Of a stretch of 64,000 bases of DNA, positions 8,640-18,459 are shown one piece after another. Each line of letters begins with the position of its first letter. Position 1 is the first letter of the stretch. This DNA comes from Roseobacter sp. GAI101. Its GTDB lineage: Bacteria; Pseudomonadota; Alphaproteobacteria; Rhodobacterales; Rhodobacteraceae. Location of the stretch: assembly GCF_000156335.1 (NCBI RefSeq), contig NZ_DS999213.1, positions 976,589 to 1,040,588 on the forward strand, read 5' to 3'. Both the position numbers and the translations under genes were made by a program. The notes under the pieces are model-generated. The model ran no database searches, was not told where the DNA came from, and saw only the letters and a program-made list of their open reading frames with translations.

Positions 8640-10655
8640 GTGGATTTGAACGCCCTTGCGAAAGCCCACCCTGAGCATTGGTCCAAAGCGACCGCCATTC
8701 GCGCCCTGACGCTGGACGCCGTCGCCGCTGCCAATTCTGGCCATTCGGGCATGCCGATGGGCATGGCGGATGTGGCGACAGTTCTGTTTGAAAAGCACCT
8801 CAAGTTCGACGCGGCCAATCCCCTGTGGCCGGACCGCGACCGGTTCATCCTGTCGGCGGGCCACGGGTCGATGCTGATCTATTCGCTGCTGCATCTTGTG
8901 GGCGATGCGCAATTCCCTCTCGAAGAGATCAAGAACTTCCGCCAGATGGGCGCGCGCACTGCGGGTCATCCGGAAAACTTCCTTGCCGATGCGATTGAAA
9001 CGACCACTGGCCCGCTGGGTCAGGGCATCGCCAATTCTGTCGGCTTTGCCATGGCCGAAGAAATCCAGCGCGCGCAATACGGCAAGAAGATCGTCGACCA
9101 CTTCACCTATGTGATCGCCGGTGACGGCTGCCTGATGGAAGGCGTCAGCCAAGAGGCGATCGCCTTGGCCGGACGTCACAAGCTGGGCAAGCTGATTGTG
9201 ATGTGGGACAACAACAACATCACCATCGACGGTCCGGTCAGCCTGTCCGACACCGTCGATCAGGTGGCGCGTTTCAAGGCCGCCGATTGGCATGTGATTG
9301 AAATCGACGGTCACAACCCCGATGAAATCGACGCGGCCCTGACCGAGGCACGCAAAAGCGACCTGCCCTCGATGATCGCGTGCAAGACCCACATCGCTCT
9401 GGGTCACGCGGCGCAGGACACGTCAAAGGGCCACGGTGCCTTGACCGACGCCGATCAGATGGCGGCGGCAAAAGCCGCCTATGGCTGGACGACCGGCCCA
9501 TTCGAAGTCCCCGCAGATGTGAAATCCGCATGGGAAGCCATCGGATCGCGCGGCGCAGCAGACCGTAAGGCGTGGGAAGAGCGTTTCGATACCATGTCGC
9601 GCGCCAAACGCGAAGAATTCAACCGCGCGCTTGCCGGTGACGCGCCCAAAAAGCTGAGCGCGACCATCAAAGCCTTCAAAAAGCAGATGTCCGAAGCGGC
9701 ACCAAAGCTTGCCACCCGCGCGAGCAGCGAAAAGACGCTTGAGGTGTTGAACCCGCTTTATGTGGAAACCGTGGGCGGGTCGGCAGACCTGACCGGGTCG
9801 AACAACACCAAGACGGCTGATCTGGGTGTGTTCGACATCGACAACCGCGGTGGGCGCTATGTCTATTGGGGCATCCGCGAACACGGCATGGCATCGGCGA
9901 TGAACGGCATGGCGCTGCACGGCGGCATCCGTCCCTACGGCGGCACGTTCATGTGTTTTACCGACTACGCCCGCCCCGCAATGCGTCTGGCCGCGTTGAT
10001 GCAGATCCCCACGGTCTTTGTCATGACCCATGACAGCATCGGTCTGGGCGAAGATGGCCCGACACACCAGCCTGTGGAGCACCTTGCCATTTCGCGCGCG
10101 ACGCCGAACACCTATGTATTCCGCCCCGCCGATACGGTCGAAACCGCCGAAGCCTGGGAAATCGCGCTGACGTCCAAGAACACGCCATCGGTGCTGTCGC
10201 TGACCCGTCAGGGCCTGCCAACCGTGCGGCTTGAGCACAAGAACAAGAACCTTACCGAACAGGGTGCCTATGTGCTGGCCGACGCCGAAGGCAAACGTCA
10301 GGTGATCCTGATCGCTACGGGTTCCGAGGTCGAGATTGCCTTGAAAGCGCGTGATATCTTGCAAGAGCAAGGTATCGGCACCCGCGTCGTGTCCATGCCC
10401 TGCATGGAATTGTTCGCTGAACAGGACGAAGCCTATCGCCGCCGCGTGCTGCCCGCCGGCCCCGTGCGTGTCGGTGTCGAAGCAGCCGTGCGCCAAGGCT
10501 GGGACCGGTGGCTGACAGGGGAACGCGGCAAATGGAACAAAGCCGACTTCGTCGGTATGGACCGCTTCGGAGCCTCTGCCCCTGCGGAAGAGCTGTTTGA
10601 AAAGTTCGGCATTACGGCGCAGAACGTCGCCGACAAGGCCAAGGCGCTTTTGTAA
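8640..10655 (+). CDS. tkt: Transketolase
   Basis: This 671-aa enzyme transfers two-carbon ketol units in the pentose phosphate pathway using thiamine diphosphate. The N-terminal [10 protein letters not shown], the TPP-binding GDGCLMEG (near residue 161) followed by [10 protein letters not shown], and the mid-domain [13 protein letters not shown] are all typical. The length is standard (about 660-680). It starts with GTG, preceded by AAGGA. It is divergent from the zapA pair and followed by a GC-rich hairpin terminator. Confidence 0.97.
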   Translation: MDLNALAKAHPEHWSKATAIRALTLDAVAAANSGHSGMPMGMADVATVLFEKHLKFDAANPLWPDRDRFILSAGHGSMLIYSLLHLVGDAQFPLEEIKNFRQMGARTAGHPENFLADAIETTTGPLGQGIANSVGFAMAEEIQRAQYGKKIVDHFTYVIAGDGCLMEGVSQEAIALAGRHKLGKLIVMWDNNNITIDGPVSLSDTVDQVARFKAADWHVIEIDGHNPDEIDAALTEARKSDLPSMIACKTHIALGHAAQDTSKGHGALTDADQMAAAKAAYGWTTGPFEVPADVKSAWEAIGSRGAADRKAWEERFDTMSRAKREEFNRALAGDAPKKLSATIKAFKKQMSEAAPKLATRASSEKTLEVLNPLYVETVGGSADLTGSNNTKTADLGVFDIDNRGGRYVYWGIREHGMASAMNGMALHGGIRPYGGTFMCFTDYARPAMRLAALMQIPTVFVMTHDSIGLGEDGPTHQPVEHLAISRATPNTYVFRPADTVETAEAWEIALTSKNTPSVLSLTRQGLPTVRLEHKNKNLTEQGAYVLADAEGKRQVILIATGSEVEIALKARDILQEQGIGTRVVSMPCMELFAEQDEAYRRRVLPAGPVRVGVEAAVRQGWDRWLTGERGKWNKADFVGMDRFGASAPAEELFEKFGITAQNVADKAKALL

Positions 10656-10665
10656 CAAAATTTGA

Positions 10666-10691
10666 GGGGGGCCCTGTGCCCCCCCCTTCTT
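10666..10691 (+). terminator. Terminator after tkt
   Basis: A GGGGGGC/GCCCCCC stem (10666-10672 with 10678-10684, 5-nt loop) is followed by a T-rich stretch, 11 nt after the tkt stop. Confidence 0.75.
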
Positions 10692-10839
10692 ATTCAGTCC
10701 GGATTTAACCCTTTAGTTGGAGTTAAGTAATTTTCTTGCCCAGAAAACAAAATCCTTGAAACTTTATTCAAATTGCTGAATGTTACCCTTTAACAGCCCT
10801 GAGTTGAGCCGTGAGAGCTCTGGAGGGGTCCTATCGGGC

Positions 10840-11058
10840 ATGACGTTGAACGGGGATTGGCAGAACATGGGTGCAGCATATATTCTATACGGCATCGTGT
10901 GCGGAAGCCTTGGCGGCCTCACCTGTTTTGGCGCAGGCTACGGCATCCTTGCCGTGTTCATGGCCTATGCCGTTACCGGACAACTCGCGATGCTGCTTCT
11001 TGCGGCGATCTATGTGCGCAGCCAGACGCGCGGAACAACAACCATCCGCAACATCTGA
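10840..11058 (+). CDS. Small hypothetical membrane protein (72 aa)
   Basis: From the ATG at 10840 this is a 72-aa protein with two hydrophobic helices (about residues 10-30 and 33-55, glycine-rich LYGIVCGSLGGLTCFGAGYG, then ILAVFMAYAVTGQLAMLLLA) and a short basic tail. A GGAGGGG ribosome site lies 11 nt upstream; the frame is open from 10780, but the extra 20 residues are not convincing. I do not recognise a family. It converges on the DUF808 gene with 20 nt between them. Confidence 0.6.
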   Translation: MTLNGDWQNMGAAYILYGIVCGSLGGLTCFGAGYGILAVFMAYAVTGQLAMLLLAAIYVRSQTRGTTTIRNI

Positions 11059-11078
11059 CCTTTTCACCTCGCCCCCGA

Positions 11079-12074
11079 TCAGGCGGCGGTTTTCTTTGGT
11101 GCCGACCGGTTGAAGACAGCGCGCCAAAGCGGCGTGATGATCTTTTCCCCGATGGGGATCAGGACCAGCCCGAGCGCCAGACCAAAGATCCCATCCATTG
11201 CCGCCTTGGCAGTCCATTCGACGGCCCCTTCGTACGACGGTACCATGTGTCCGATATTGGCGGCATAATCGTGGATCAGATGGCCCAGCGTGCCAAAGCC
11301 CAGGACCTCCATCCCGTGAATGATGATTGATCCGCCAACCCACAGCATGGCCGCCGTGCCGACGATCGTCAGTGCCTTCAGGAAATAGGGCATGCCGCGT
11401 ACGATGGCGCGGCCGACACTGCGGGTCGCGCCCAAGCTGGCATTTTTCGCCATATACAGTCCCAGATCGTCCATCTTTACGATCAGCGCGACCGATCCAT
11501 AGACCGCAGCCGTGATGATTACGGCCGCTGCGGCCAATGCCCCTGCTTCCATCCAGGCGTTCGACACTTCTAGGTTGGACAGGACGATCGTCATGATCTC
11601 GGCAGACAGAATCAAGTCCGTCTTGATCGCCCCTGCCGCCTTTTGCTCTTCCAGATGCGCAGGGTCCTCGATGACCGCCCCTTTGCCCGGATGATCAACG
11701 TGGCCTGCCCCGCCGACACCCAAAGCATGGGCTATTTTCTCGGCTCCTTCGAAACACAGATAGGCACCGCCCAACATCAGCAAGGGCGGGATCGCCCAAG
11801 GCGCGAAATTCGACAGCAGCAATCCGGCAGGCAGAAGGTAAACCAGCTTGTTCTTGAGAGATCCTTTGGTAATCCGCCAGATGATCGGCAGTTCGCGATT
11901 TGCCTCGAAACCATGAACATATTTCGGCGTCACGGCAGCGTCGTCAATCACGGCACCTGCCGCTTTGGCGCTGGCCTTGGCCGCCTGGCCGAACACATCA
12001 TCCACGCTGGCCGCCGCCACCTTGGCTATCGCAGCAACATCATCCAACAGGGCCAGCAAACCACTCATCAACAC
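11079..12074 (-). CDS. DUF808 family inner-membrane protein (YedI-like)
   Basis: This 331-aa protein matches DUF808/YedI. It opens with SGLLALLDDVAAIAKVAAASVDDV, followed by a conserved hydrophilic region (DDAAVTPKYVHGFEANRELPIIWRI). Several membrane helices follow, including LVYLLPAGLLLSNFAPWAIPPL, and two more in the C-terminal half. The function of the family is unknown. It is a single gene facing the small membrane protein gene. Confidence 0.85.
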   Translation of the reverse strand: MLMSGLLALLDDVAAIAKVAAASVDDVFGQAAKASAKAAGAVIDDAAVTPKYVHGFEANRELPIIWRITKGSLKNKLVYLLPAGLLLSNFAPWAIPPLLMLGGAYLCFEGAEKIAHALGVGGAGHVDHPGKGAVIEDPAHLEEQKAAGAIKTDLILSAEIMTIVLSNLEVSNAWMEAGALAAAAVIITAAVYGSVALIVKMDDLGLYMAKNASLGATRSVGRAIVRGMPYFLKALTIVGTAAMLWVGGSIIIHGMEVLGFGTLGHLIHDYAANIGHMVPSYEGAVEWTAKAAMDGIFGLALGLVLIPIGEKIITPLWRAVFNRSAPKKTAA

Positions 12075-12270
12075 TCTCCATATTCATTTCGAGACAAAAT
12101 AGCGCAGCCTGCGACGAAGGCAAAGCCAAAGCCGAGGTTACCGTTTCCGCTAACACAAACATTTAACGCTAACATCCCGAATTCAGGGGGTTTTAGACCT
12201 TTAACCTTTGATCGGCCTGCAGATATAGATCGCGCAACCCCGCCCGTATTCAGCCCTAAGGACGTATTTC

Positions 12271-13272
12271 ATGACCATCAAAGTCGGTATCAACGGATTT
12301 GGCCGCATCGGCCGTTGTACTCTTTCGCATATCGCAGCCTCTAGCCGTGACGATATCGAGGTCGTGCGCATCAATGCCACCGGCCCGCTCGAGACTGCAG
12401 CGCATCTGATCAAATACGACTCCGTGCACGGGCGTTTCCCGAACGACGTCAAGGTAGGCAACGGGACGCTGGATCTGGGTCGTGGCCCGATGGAGGTCAT
12501 GTCCACCTACGACATGAAGGAACTGAACTGGGACGGCTGTGATGTCGTTCTGGAATGCACCGGCAAATTCAACGATGGCAACAAGGCGAATGTGCACCTT
12601 GAGCGCGGCGCAAAGCGCGTATTGCTGTCGGCCCCCGGCAAGAATGTGGACCGCACCGTGGTCTACGGCGTGAACGAAGGCGATCTTGTCGCCTCTGACA
12701 CGATGATTTCCAACGGGTCGTGCACCACCAACTGTCTGGCCCCGCTGGCCAAGGTGCTGCACGAGGCGTTCGGCATCGAATACGGCATCATGACCACGAT
12801 CCACAGCTACACCGGCGACCAGCCCACCCTGGACCGCCGCCACGATGATCTCTACCGCGCGCGCGCAGCCGCAATGGCGTTGATCCCGACATCGACCGGC
12901 GCTGCCGCCGCCTTGGGAGAAGTTCTGCCCGCGCTCAAGGGCAAGCTGGACGGTACCGCGATGCGCGTCCCCACGCCTAATGTCAGCGCTGTCGACCTGA
13001 CCTTCCGTGCGTCGCGCGACGTCACGGTGGAAGAGGTCAACGCCGCAATGCAGGCGGCTGCGAATGGTCCGATGGGTCGTGTTCTGGCCTATGACCCCGA
13101 ACAGAAGGTGTCGATTGACTTCAACCACACGGAACACAGCTCGATCTTTGCGCCAGACCAGACCATGGTCGTGGCAAACCGGATGGTCCGCGTCTTGGCG
13201 TGGTATGATAATGAATGGGCGTTTTCCGTGCGCATGGCAGACGTTGCCGTTGCCATGGGCAAACTGGGCTAA
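12271..13272 (+). CDS. gap: Glyceraldehyde-3-phosphate dehydrogenase, first copy
   Basis: This 333-aa type I GAPDH is complete, with catalytic C151 in SNGSCTTNC and H178 in TTIHSYTGDQ. The N-terminal GINGFGRIGR is the dinucleotide-binding loop. Residue 36, which is Asp in the second copy (VAINDLAP) and normally binds the NAD adenosine ribose, is Ala here (VRINATGP). The 187/188-type positions read DRRH rather than DLPH. This suggests altered coenzyme preference, possibly NADP-tolerant and used in gluconeogenesis. That is inference. The second gap lies 328 nt downstream. Confidence 0.95.
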   Translation: MTIKVGINGFGRIGRCTLSHIAASSRDDIEVVRINATGPLETAAHLIKYDSVHGRFPNDVKVGNGTLDLGRGPMEVMSTYDMKELNWDGCDVVLECTGKFNDGNKANVHLERGAKRVLLSAPGKNVDRTVVYGVNEGDLVASDTMISNGSCTTNCLAPLAKVLHEAFGIEYGIMTTIHSYTGDQPTLDRRHDDLYRARAAAMALIPTSTGAAAALGEVLPALKGKLDGTAMRVPTPNVSAVDLTFRASRDVTVEEVNAAMQAAANGPMGRVLAYDPEQKVSIDFNHTEHSSIFAPDQTMVVANRMVRVLAWYDNEWAFSVRMADVAVAMGKLG

Positions 13273-13333
13273 GTCTTGCGGCAAAGGCGTTGCCCTGTCA
13301 TATCAGGGGAACGCCGCCCAAGGACCCTGCCCC

Positions 13334-13477
13334 ATGAACACCCCGATCGCCCTTGTCTTGGCCACCCTCATCGTCGGTGGGCTGGTGGTAGATACAATGA
13401 TGAACGGCAGCGATCATCTGATATTCCTCAGCAAAAAGTTCCTTGATCTGCTGGAATGGGTCGCATTCTGGCGCTGA
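13334..13477 (+). CDS. Small membrane protein (47 aa) between the two gap genes
   Basis: This ATG-initiated 47-aa reading frame encodes one membrane helix (residues 5-20, IALVLATLIVGGLVV) followed by an amphipathic segment ending LEWVAFWR. AAGGACC lies upstream as a ribosome site. Similar tiny proteins, which I recall from other Rhodobacteraceae gap loci, support a real gene, but no function is known. It could be co-transcribed with the first gap. Confidence 0.6.
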   Translation: MNTPIALVLATLIVGGLVVDTMMNGSDHLIFLSKKFLDLLEWVAFWR

Positions 13478-13600
13478 TCGGAAACCGTTGTTTCGAATTG
13501 GAACAGCTTTTTCAAACTCCTGTCCCTGATTGGCCGTGCAACGGTTGACTCTTGCGCACACAGGTTCATGTTAGCGCAAACACGAACAGGAGGACGCCCC

Positions 13601-14602
13601 ATGGCAACCAAACTCGCAATCAATGGCTTTGGCCGCATCGGTCGCAACGTGCTGCGTGCATTGATGGAACAGGGTGCAGACGATCTGCAAGTGGTCGCGA
13701 TCAACGATCTGGCCCCGCTTGAAACCAACGCCCACCTGTTTGAATTTGACTCGGTGCATGGGCGCTATGGCCGTACCGTCACCCTGGGCGATGGCACCAT
13801 GGACGTAGGCCAGGGCCCGATCCGCGTCACCGCCGAACGTGACCCTGCCGCCCTGCCTTGGGGCGACGTCGACATTGTGCTGGAATGCACCGGCATCTTT
13901 GTGAGCCGCGACGGTGCGGCCAAGCATCTTGCGAACGGGTCAAAGCGTGTGCTGATCTCGGCCCCTGGCAAAGATACCATGAAAACAATCGTCTACGGCG
14001 TGAACCACGATCTGATCGACGCCAATGATACGGTGCTGAGCAATGCATCCTGTACGACAAACTGCATGGCCCCGCTGACCAAAACGCTGAATGACGCCTT
14101 TGGCATCACCCACGGCCACATGACCACGATCCATGCCTATACGGGCGACCAGCCGACCCATGACACGGCACATAGCGACCTTTATCGCGCGCGCGCTGCT
14201 GCCTTGTCGATGATCCCGACCACGACCGGCGCGGCCAAGACCTTGGGCAAGGTTCTCCCCGAACTGGACGGTGTCATCGGCGGCACAGCCATTCGGGTCC
14301 CGACCCCAAACGTATCCTGCGTCGATCTGGTGATCGAGGTATCGCGCGAGGTTACCGCCGAAGACGTCAAGGCCGTATTGCAGACCGCCGCTGATGGCCC
14401 GCTCAAGGGGATCATGGGGATGGAAAGCCGCCCGCTGGTGTCGGTTGACCTGAACCACGATGCGCATTCCTGCGTGGTCGCGACGGATCAAACCTCGGTC
14501 CAGGGCGGCACGCAGGTGCGTGTTTTGGCCTGGTATGACAACGAATGGGGCTTTTCGAACCGGATGCTGGACACCTCGCGGGTGATAGCGAAGTTCCTCT
14601 AA
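13601..14602 (+). CDS. gap: Glyceraldehyde-3-phosphate dehydrogenase, second copy
   Basis: This is a second complete 333-aa type I GAPDH, co-linear with the first without gaps in the N-terminal half. C151 (SNASCTTNC) and H178 (TTIHAYTGDQ) are present, and D36 in VAINDLAP marks ordinary NAD specificity. The start at 13601 has GGAGG eight nt upstream; the open frame extends further but without family similarity. It is the likely glycolytic enzyme, acting immediately before phosphoglycerate kinase (pgk, encoded at 38.4 kb). Confidence 0.96.
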   Translation: MATKLAINGFGRIGRNVLRALMEQGADDLQVVAINDLAPLETNAHLFEFDSVHGRYGRTVTLGDGTMDVGQGPIRVTAERDPAALPWGDVDIVLECTGIFVSRDGAAKHLANGSKRVLISAPGKDTMKTIVYGVNHDLIDANDTVLSNASCTTNCMAPLTKTLNDAFGITHGHMTTIHAYTGDQPTHDTAHSDLYRARAAALSMIPTTTGAAKTLGKVLPELDGVIGGTAIRVPTPNVSCVDLVIEVSREVTAEDVKAVLQTAADGPLKGIMGMESRPLVSVDLNHDAHSCVVATDQTSVQGGTQVRVLAWYDNEWGFSNRMLDTSRVIAKFL

Positions 14603-14796
14603 TCCTGACTTCCTGACGGACCTGGGGCGGTGACAGCAGCATTGGAAATATGCGCTGGCACCGCTTTATCCCCTCGCCTTACAGGCATCCTGTCGGGGTG
14701 GTGACTTTTTTCGCCAGGCTCACCCAAGACACCTGACGACGTACCGCCACCGTCACCGCAAGTCACCCCTCGCGATGCCAGCCTGCGCCGATATAG

Positions 14797-15291
14797 CTAT
14801 TTCGCAAACCGCTTCAACAACTCGGCATTCACCGTGGGCGTCACGAATTTGCTGACGTCCCCGCCAAGACGGGCGATTTCTTTGACCAGCTTGCTGGCGA
14901 TCGCCTGATGTTCCGCCTCCGCCATCAAGAACACCGTCTCGATGCTGTCATCAAGCTTCCGGTTCATTCCGACCATTTGATATTCATACTCGAAATCCGC
15001 CACGGCGCGCAGCCCGCGAATGATCATCTGCGCGCCAACATCACGGGCGCAGTTGATCAGCAGGTTCTCGAACGGGTGAACCACGACCTCGACGCCGGTC
15101 TCCTCTTGCAGCTTTGCACATTCAGAGGTGATCAGCGCCACGCGTTCAGTCAGTTCGAACAGCGGTCCCTTGTCCCGGTTGATCGCCACGCCAATGACCA
15201 GCTTGTCCACCAGCGTCGTCGCGCGCCGGATGATGTCAAGATGGCCCAATGTGATCGGGTCGAAGGTGCCGGGATAAAGGCCAACGCGCAT
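14797..15291 (-). CDS. coaD: Phosphopantetheine adenylyltransferase
   Basis: This 164-aa enzyme makes dephospho-CoA from 4'-phosphopantetheine and ATP in coenzyme A synthesis. The nucleotidyltransferase signature TFDPITLGH (residues 9-17) is at the N-terminus, and the second block reads IRGLRAVADFEYE. Length is standard. It is monocistronic on the minus strand, 82 nt from the CBS-domain gene upstream. Confidence 0.96.
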   Translation of the reverse strand: MRVGLYPGTFDPITLGHLDIIRRATTLVDKLVIGVAINRDKGPLFELTERVALITSECAKLQEETGVEVVVHPFENLLINCARDVGAQMIIRGLRAVADFEYEYQMVGMNRKLDDSIETVFLMAEAEHQAIASKLVKEIARLGGDVSKFVTPTVNAELLKRFAK

Positions 15292-15373
15292 AGGGCAGTC
15301 CAGTCGTTAATCAAAAACATTCAGCCGCAAGCAAGCATTTACCTGTGGGAAACGCAACGGTAATTTCGCAACG

Positions 15374-15808
15374 TCAATGACCCATGATCATCCCCTGAAG
15401 GGCATCTTTTTCCATCGAAAGCTCCATCAACTGCGCCTTGACCACATCCCCAAGCGAGATGAGCCCGACCAGTGCGCCATCGGCGAGAACCGGCATGTGG
15501 CGAAAACGCCCCTCGGTCATTTTGGTCAGGATCTCGTCCGACCGCGCGTCGGTGCCGCAGGTCACCAGCTCCTTCGTCATCAACGATTCCACGGTCATAT
15601 TCAGACAGGCATCCCCCTGAACGCCAAGGGCGCGAACGATATCGCGCTCGGACAGGATTCCGTCAGGCGTCTTCCCGTCAGAGCAGATGACCAAGGTCCC
15701 GATCCGCTTTTCCGACAGCATCTTGGCGGCCTCGGAAATCAGCACCCCGGGCTTGACCGTGGTCACGCTGTCATCCGCCTTGGTTTTCAGGATTTGTGAA
15801 ACAAGCAT
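15374..15808 (-). CDS. Protein with two CBS domains
   Basis: This 144-aa protein consists of two tandem CBS motifs (about residues 8-62 and 74-130) and nothing else. CBS pairs bind adenine nucleotides and act as energy or redox sensors. The first includes LVICSDGKTPDGILSERDIVRAL, the second MPVLADGALVGLISLGDVVKA. The partner protein is unknown; it could regulate a neighbour post-translationally. Confidence 0.9.
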   Translation of the reverse strand: MLVSQILKTKADDSVTTVKPGVLISEAAKMLSEKRIGTLVICSDGKTPDGILSERDIVRALGVQGDACLNMTVESLMTKELVTCGTDARSDEILTKMTEGRFRHMPVLADGALVGLISLGDVVKAQLMELSMEKDALQGMIMGH

Positions 15809-15868
15809 GGGACACCCTCCGTAATTTTATTACTCTTGAATCTAGGTTCTCTTTAATACTGTTGCGTG

Positions 15869-16765
15869 TCAAGTATTTGCCTCAAGGCGGATCACTTCTG
15901 CACGCACCCCCTGTGCCAGCGCATCGGCAAAGCGGCTCAACCTCAGATTACGTCGATCATCCGCATGCCGGATCAGATAAAACGCCCTCGAAAGAGACAC
16001 TTGATCCGTTAAAATCCGCTTAACTCCGGGTGTTGTCGGCAACGAGAAATCATGAACGATCCCGACACCGCCACCTTGCCGGATCATATTGACCTGCACC
16101 GACACCGAATTTGATGCAAGCGGCACCCGCGTCATCCCCAGCTCGGCCAGATAATCCAACTCACGGTCGAAAATCATATCAGGGATATAGCCTACCAACC
16201 GGTGCGCCTGCAGATCGGCAATCCCCTCGATCGGGTCATGCGCCGCCAGATAGCTTTCAGCCGCCGCCAGATGCAGCTGATAATCTGCAATTTTCTGCAC
16301 CACCAGCCGACCCGCCGTGGGCGCGCTCACCCCAATCGCCATATCCGCTTCGCGCCTTGACAGGTTGAACACCCGCGGCAAGGCGACAATCTGGATGTCC
16401 AGCCCCGGATGCTGCGCGACCAACCGTGCGCACACCTGTGGCAAAAGGTAATTCGCACAGCCGTCCGGCGCGCCAATCCTGATCTGTCCGCCCAAATGGT
16501 CCGTCGGCTCTGCCACTCCGGCTGTGGCCATCCGCATGGTCTGCTCTGCCGCTTCGGCACGCGCCAAAAGCTGCGTCCCCGCCTCGGTCAACGCATAGCC
16601 CGTGGGTGATTTTACAAAAAGCGTCGCGCCCAGGCCCTTCTCGACCCGCGCCATCCGCCGCCCCAATGTGGCAGGATCCAGCCGCACCAACTTACCCGCG
16701 CCCGACAGGCTCTGCTCGCGGGCGACCGCCAGAAACAGCCGTAGATCGTCCCAATTTCCCAACAT
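15869..16765 (-). CDS. LysR-family transcriptional regulator, divergent from mmsA
   Basis: This 298-aa protein has an N-terminal winged helix-turn-helix (about residues 4-63: WDDLRLFLAVAREQSLSGAG, then LDPATLGRRMARVEKGLG) and a LysR co-inducer domain. It is transcribed away from the mmsA valine-degradation operon across a 187-nt intergenic region. By the usual LysR arrangement it probably controls that operon in response to a valine-derived metabolite. This is inferred from position only. Confidence 0.88.
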   Translation of the reverse strand: MLGNWDDLRLFLAVAREQSLSGAGKLVRLDPATLGRRMARVEKGLGATLFVKSPTGYALTEAGTQLLARAEAAEQTMRMATAGVAEPTDHLGGQIRIGAPDGCANYLLPQVCARLVAQHPGLDIQIVALPRVFNLSRREADMAIGVSAPTAGRLVVQKIADYQLHLAAAESYLAAHDPIEGIADLQAHRLVGYIPDMIFDRELDYLAELGMTRVPLASNSVSVQVNMIRQGGGVGIVHDFSLPTTPGVKRILTDQVSLSRAFYLIRHADDRRNLRLSRFADALAQGVRAEVIRLEANT

Positions 16766-16776
16766 AACGCCTCTTT

Positions 16777-16813
16777 CCGCTTCATTTTGCCAAATAAACT
16801 CCGGGGGAGTCCG
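16777..16813 (+). repeat. Dispersed intergenic repeat, copy A
   Basis: The core TTCATTTTGCCAAATAAACT is followed by a GC-rich hairpin (CCGGGGGAGTCCG). The core recurs at 57421-57446 and, inverted with one change, at 21669-21692. This copy lies between the LysR gene and mmsA. Confidence 0.65.
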
Positions 16814-16859
16814 TAAGGACGGGGGCTGGCCCCCATACCCGGCTGAGATCGCCCCCTAC

Positions 16860-16875
16860 TTTGCAAAAACGCAAA
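16860..16875. promoter_or_regulatory. Inverted repeat in the LysR-mmsA intergenic region
   Basis: TTTGC-N6-GCAAA lies about 78 nt upstream of the mmsA start. It could be an operator for the divergent LysR protein, although the spacing differs from the classical T-N11-A box. Low confidence. Confidence 0.3.
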
Positions 16876-16952
16876 ACAGTTTTGAATTCATGCCCCTTTC
16901 ACAATCATTTTTGCAAGCCTATCGTACGCCCAAACATAACCGGAGGATTCCC

Positions 16953-18452
16953 ATGCAAGAGCTCACCCACTATCTGAACGGCGAACATGTCAAAGGCACG
17001 TCGGGCCGTTTCGCCGATGTCTTCAACCCCGCAACGGGCGAAGTTCAGGCCAAATGCCCGCTCGCGAACGAGGCCGAGATGGACCAGGCCGTGAAATACG
17101 CCATGGCCGCACAGCCCGCCTGGGCCGCCGTGAACCCGCAGCGCCGCGCGCGTGTGATGATGAAATTTGTCGACCTGCTGAACCGCGACATGGACAAGCT
17201 GGCCGAAGCGCTTTCGCGCGAACACGGCAAGACGCTCCCCGATGCCGCTGGCGACGTACAGCGCGGGCTTGAAGTCGTCGAATACTGCATCGGCGCGCCT
17301 GAATTGCTGAAAGGGGATTACACCGACAGCGCAGGCCCCGGCATCGACATGTACTCCATGCGTCAGCCTTTGGGGGTCTCCGCAGGCATCACGCCCTTCA
17401 ACTTCCCTGCCATGATCCCGATGTGGATGTTCGCACCCGCCATCGTCTGCGGCAACGCGTTCATCCTCAAACCGTCCGAGCGTGATCCGTCCGTTCCGCT
17501 GATGCTTGCTGAACTGCTCGAAGAAGCGGGCCTGCCAAAAGGTATCATCCAGGTCGTCAACGGCGACAAGGAAGCGGTCGATGCGATCCTTCACCACCCC
17601 GTCATTCAATCGGTGGGCTTTGTCGGCTCCACCCCAATTGCCGAATATATCTATGGCACGGGCTGTGCGAATGGTAAGCGCGTCCAGTGCTTTGGCGGTG
17701 CCAAGAACCACATGATCATCATGCCGGACGCCGACCTCGACCAAGCGGCCGATGCGCTGATCGGTGCCGGTTACGGTGCTGCTGGCGAACGCTGCATGGC
17801 GATTTCCGTGGCCGTGCCTGTGGGTGACGAAACCGCAGACCGCTTGATCGAAAAGCTGGTCCCACGCATCGAAAAGCTGAAAGTCGGCCCCTACTCCTCG
17901 GGCAACGATGTGGATTACGGCCCTGTTGTCACCGCTGCGGCCAAGGCCAACATCGAACGTCTGGTTCAAACCGGCATCGATCAAGGCGCGACCTTGGTTG
18001 TCGACGGGCGTGACTTTAAACTGCAGGGCTACGAGGACGGTTTCTTTGTCGGGCCTCACCTGTTTGATAACGTCACCAAAGACATGGACATCTACAAGCA
18101 CGAGATTTTCGGCCCCGTCTTGTCCACCGTGCGCGCCAAAACCTACGAAGAGGCTCTAGGCCTTGCGATGGATCACGAGATGGGCAACGGCACCGCGATC
18201 TTTACCCGCGACGGTGATGCAGCACGCGATTTCGCGAACCGCGTCAACGTGGGCATGATCGGCATCAACGTGCCAATCCCTGTGCCGTTGGCCTATCACA
18301 CCTTTGGCGGCTGGAAGAAATCCGTCTTTGGTGACCTTAACCAGCATGGTCCCGATGCGTTCAAATTCTACACACGCACCAAAACCGTGACCTCGCGCTG
18401 GCCCTCGGGCATCAAGGAAGGTGGCGAGTTCAACTTCAAACCGATGGAATAA
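16953..18452 (+). CDS. mmsA: CoA-acylating methylmalonate-semialdehyde dehydrogenase
   Basis: This 499-aa aldehyde dehydrogenase catalyses the last step of valine (and myo-inositol) degradation, giving propionyl-CoA and CO2. Family features are GITPFNFPAMIPMWM, the nucleophile C281 in AAGERCMA and the KSVFGDLNQHG segment near the C-terminus, typical of MMSDH. The start at 16953 follows a CGGAGGA ribosome site; the open frame runs further upstream through a dispersed repeat and is not coding there. It heads the cluster mmsA, acyl-CoA dehydrogenase, hydrolase, mmsB. Confidence 0.95.
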   Translation: MQELTHYLNGEHVKGTSGRFADVFNPATGEVQAKCPLANEAEMDQAVKYAMAAQPAWAAVNPQRRARVMMKFVDLLNRDMDKLAEALSREHGKTLPDAAGDVQRGLEVVEYCIGAPELLKGDYTDSAGPGIDMYSMRQPLGVSAGITPFNFPAMIPMWMFAPAIVCGNAFILKPSERDPSVPLMLAELLEEAGLPKGIIQVVNGDKEAVDAILHHPVIQSVGFVGSTPIAEYIYGTGCANGKRVQCFGGAKNHMIIMPDADLDQAADALIGAGYGAAGERCMAISVAVPVGDETADRLIEKLVPRIEKLKVGPYSSGNDVDYGPVVTAAAKANIERLVQTGIDQGATLVVDGRDFKLQGYEDGFFVGPHLFDNVTKDMDIYKHEIFGPVLSTVRAKTYEEALGLAMDHEMGNGTAIFTRDGDAARDFANRVNVGMIGINVPIPVPLAYHTFGGWKKSVFGDLNQHGPDAFKFYTRTKTVTSRWPSGIKEGGEFNFKPME

Positions 18453-18459
18453 CCCATCT

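Noticed and set aside
9423..10658. 411-codon open frame antisense to tkt (and similar long antisense frames opposite uvrA and fabF)
   Set aside because: Shadow frames; composition is Arg/His-rich and no family motif is present.
14620..14720. Hairpin and T-run after the second gap gene
   Set aside because: The stem is short and interrupted; the TTTTTT is not adjacent to a convincing stem.
16602..16952. N-terminal extension of mmsA back to 16602
   Set aside because: The added 117 residues overlap the LysR gene and a dispersed repeat, and the true start at 16953 has a good ribosome site and gives the standard length.
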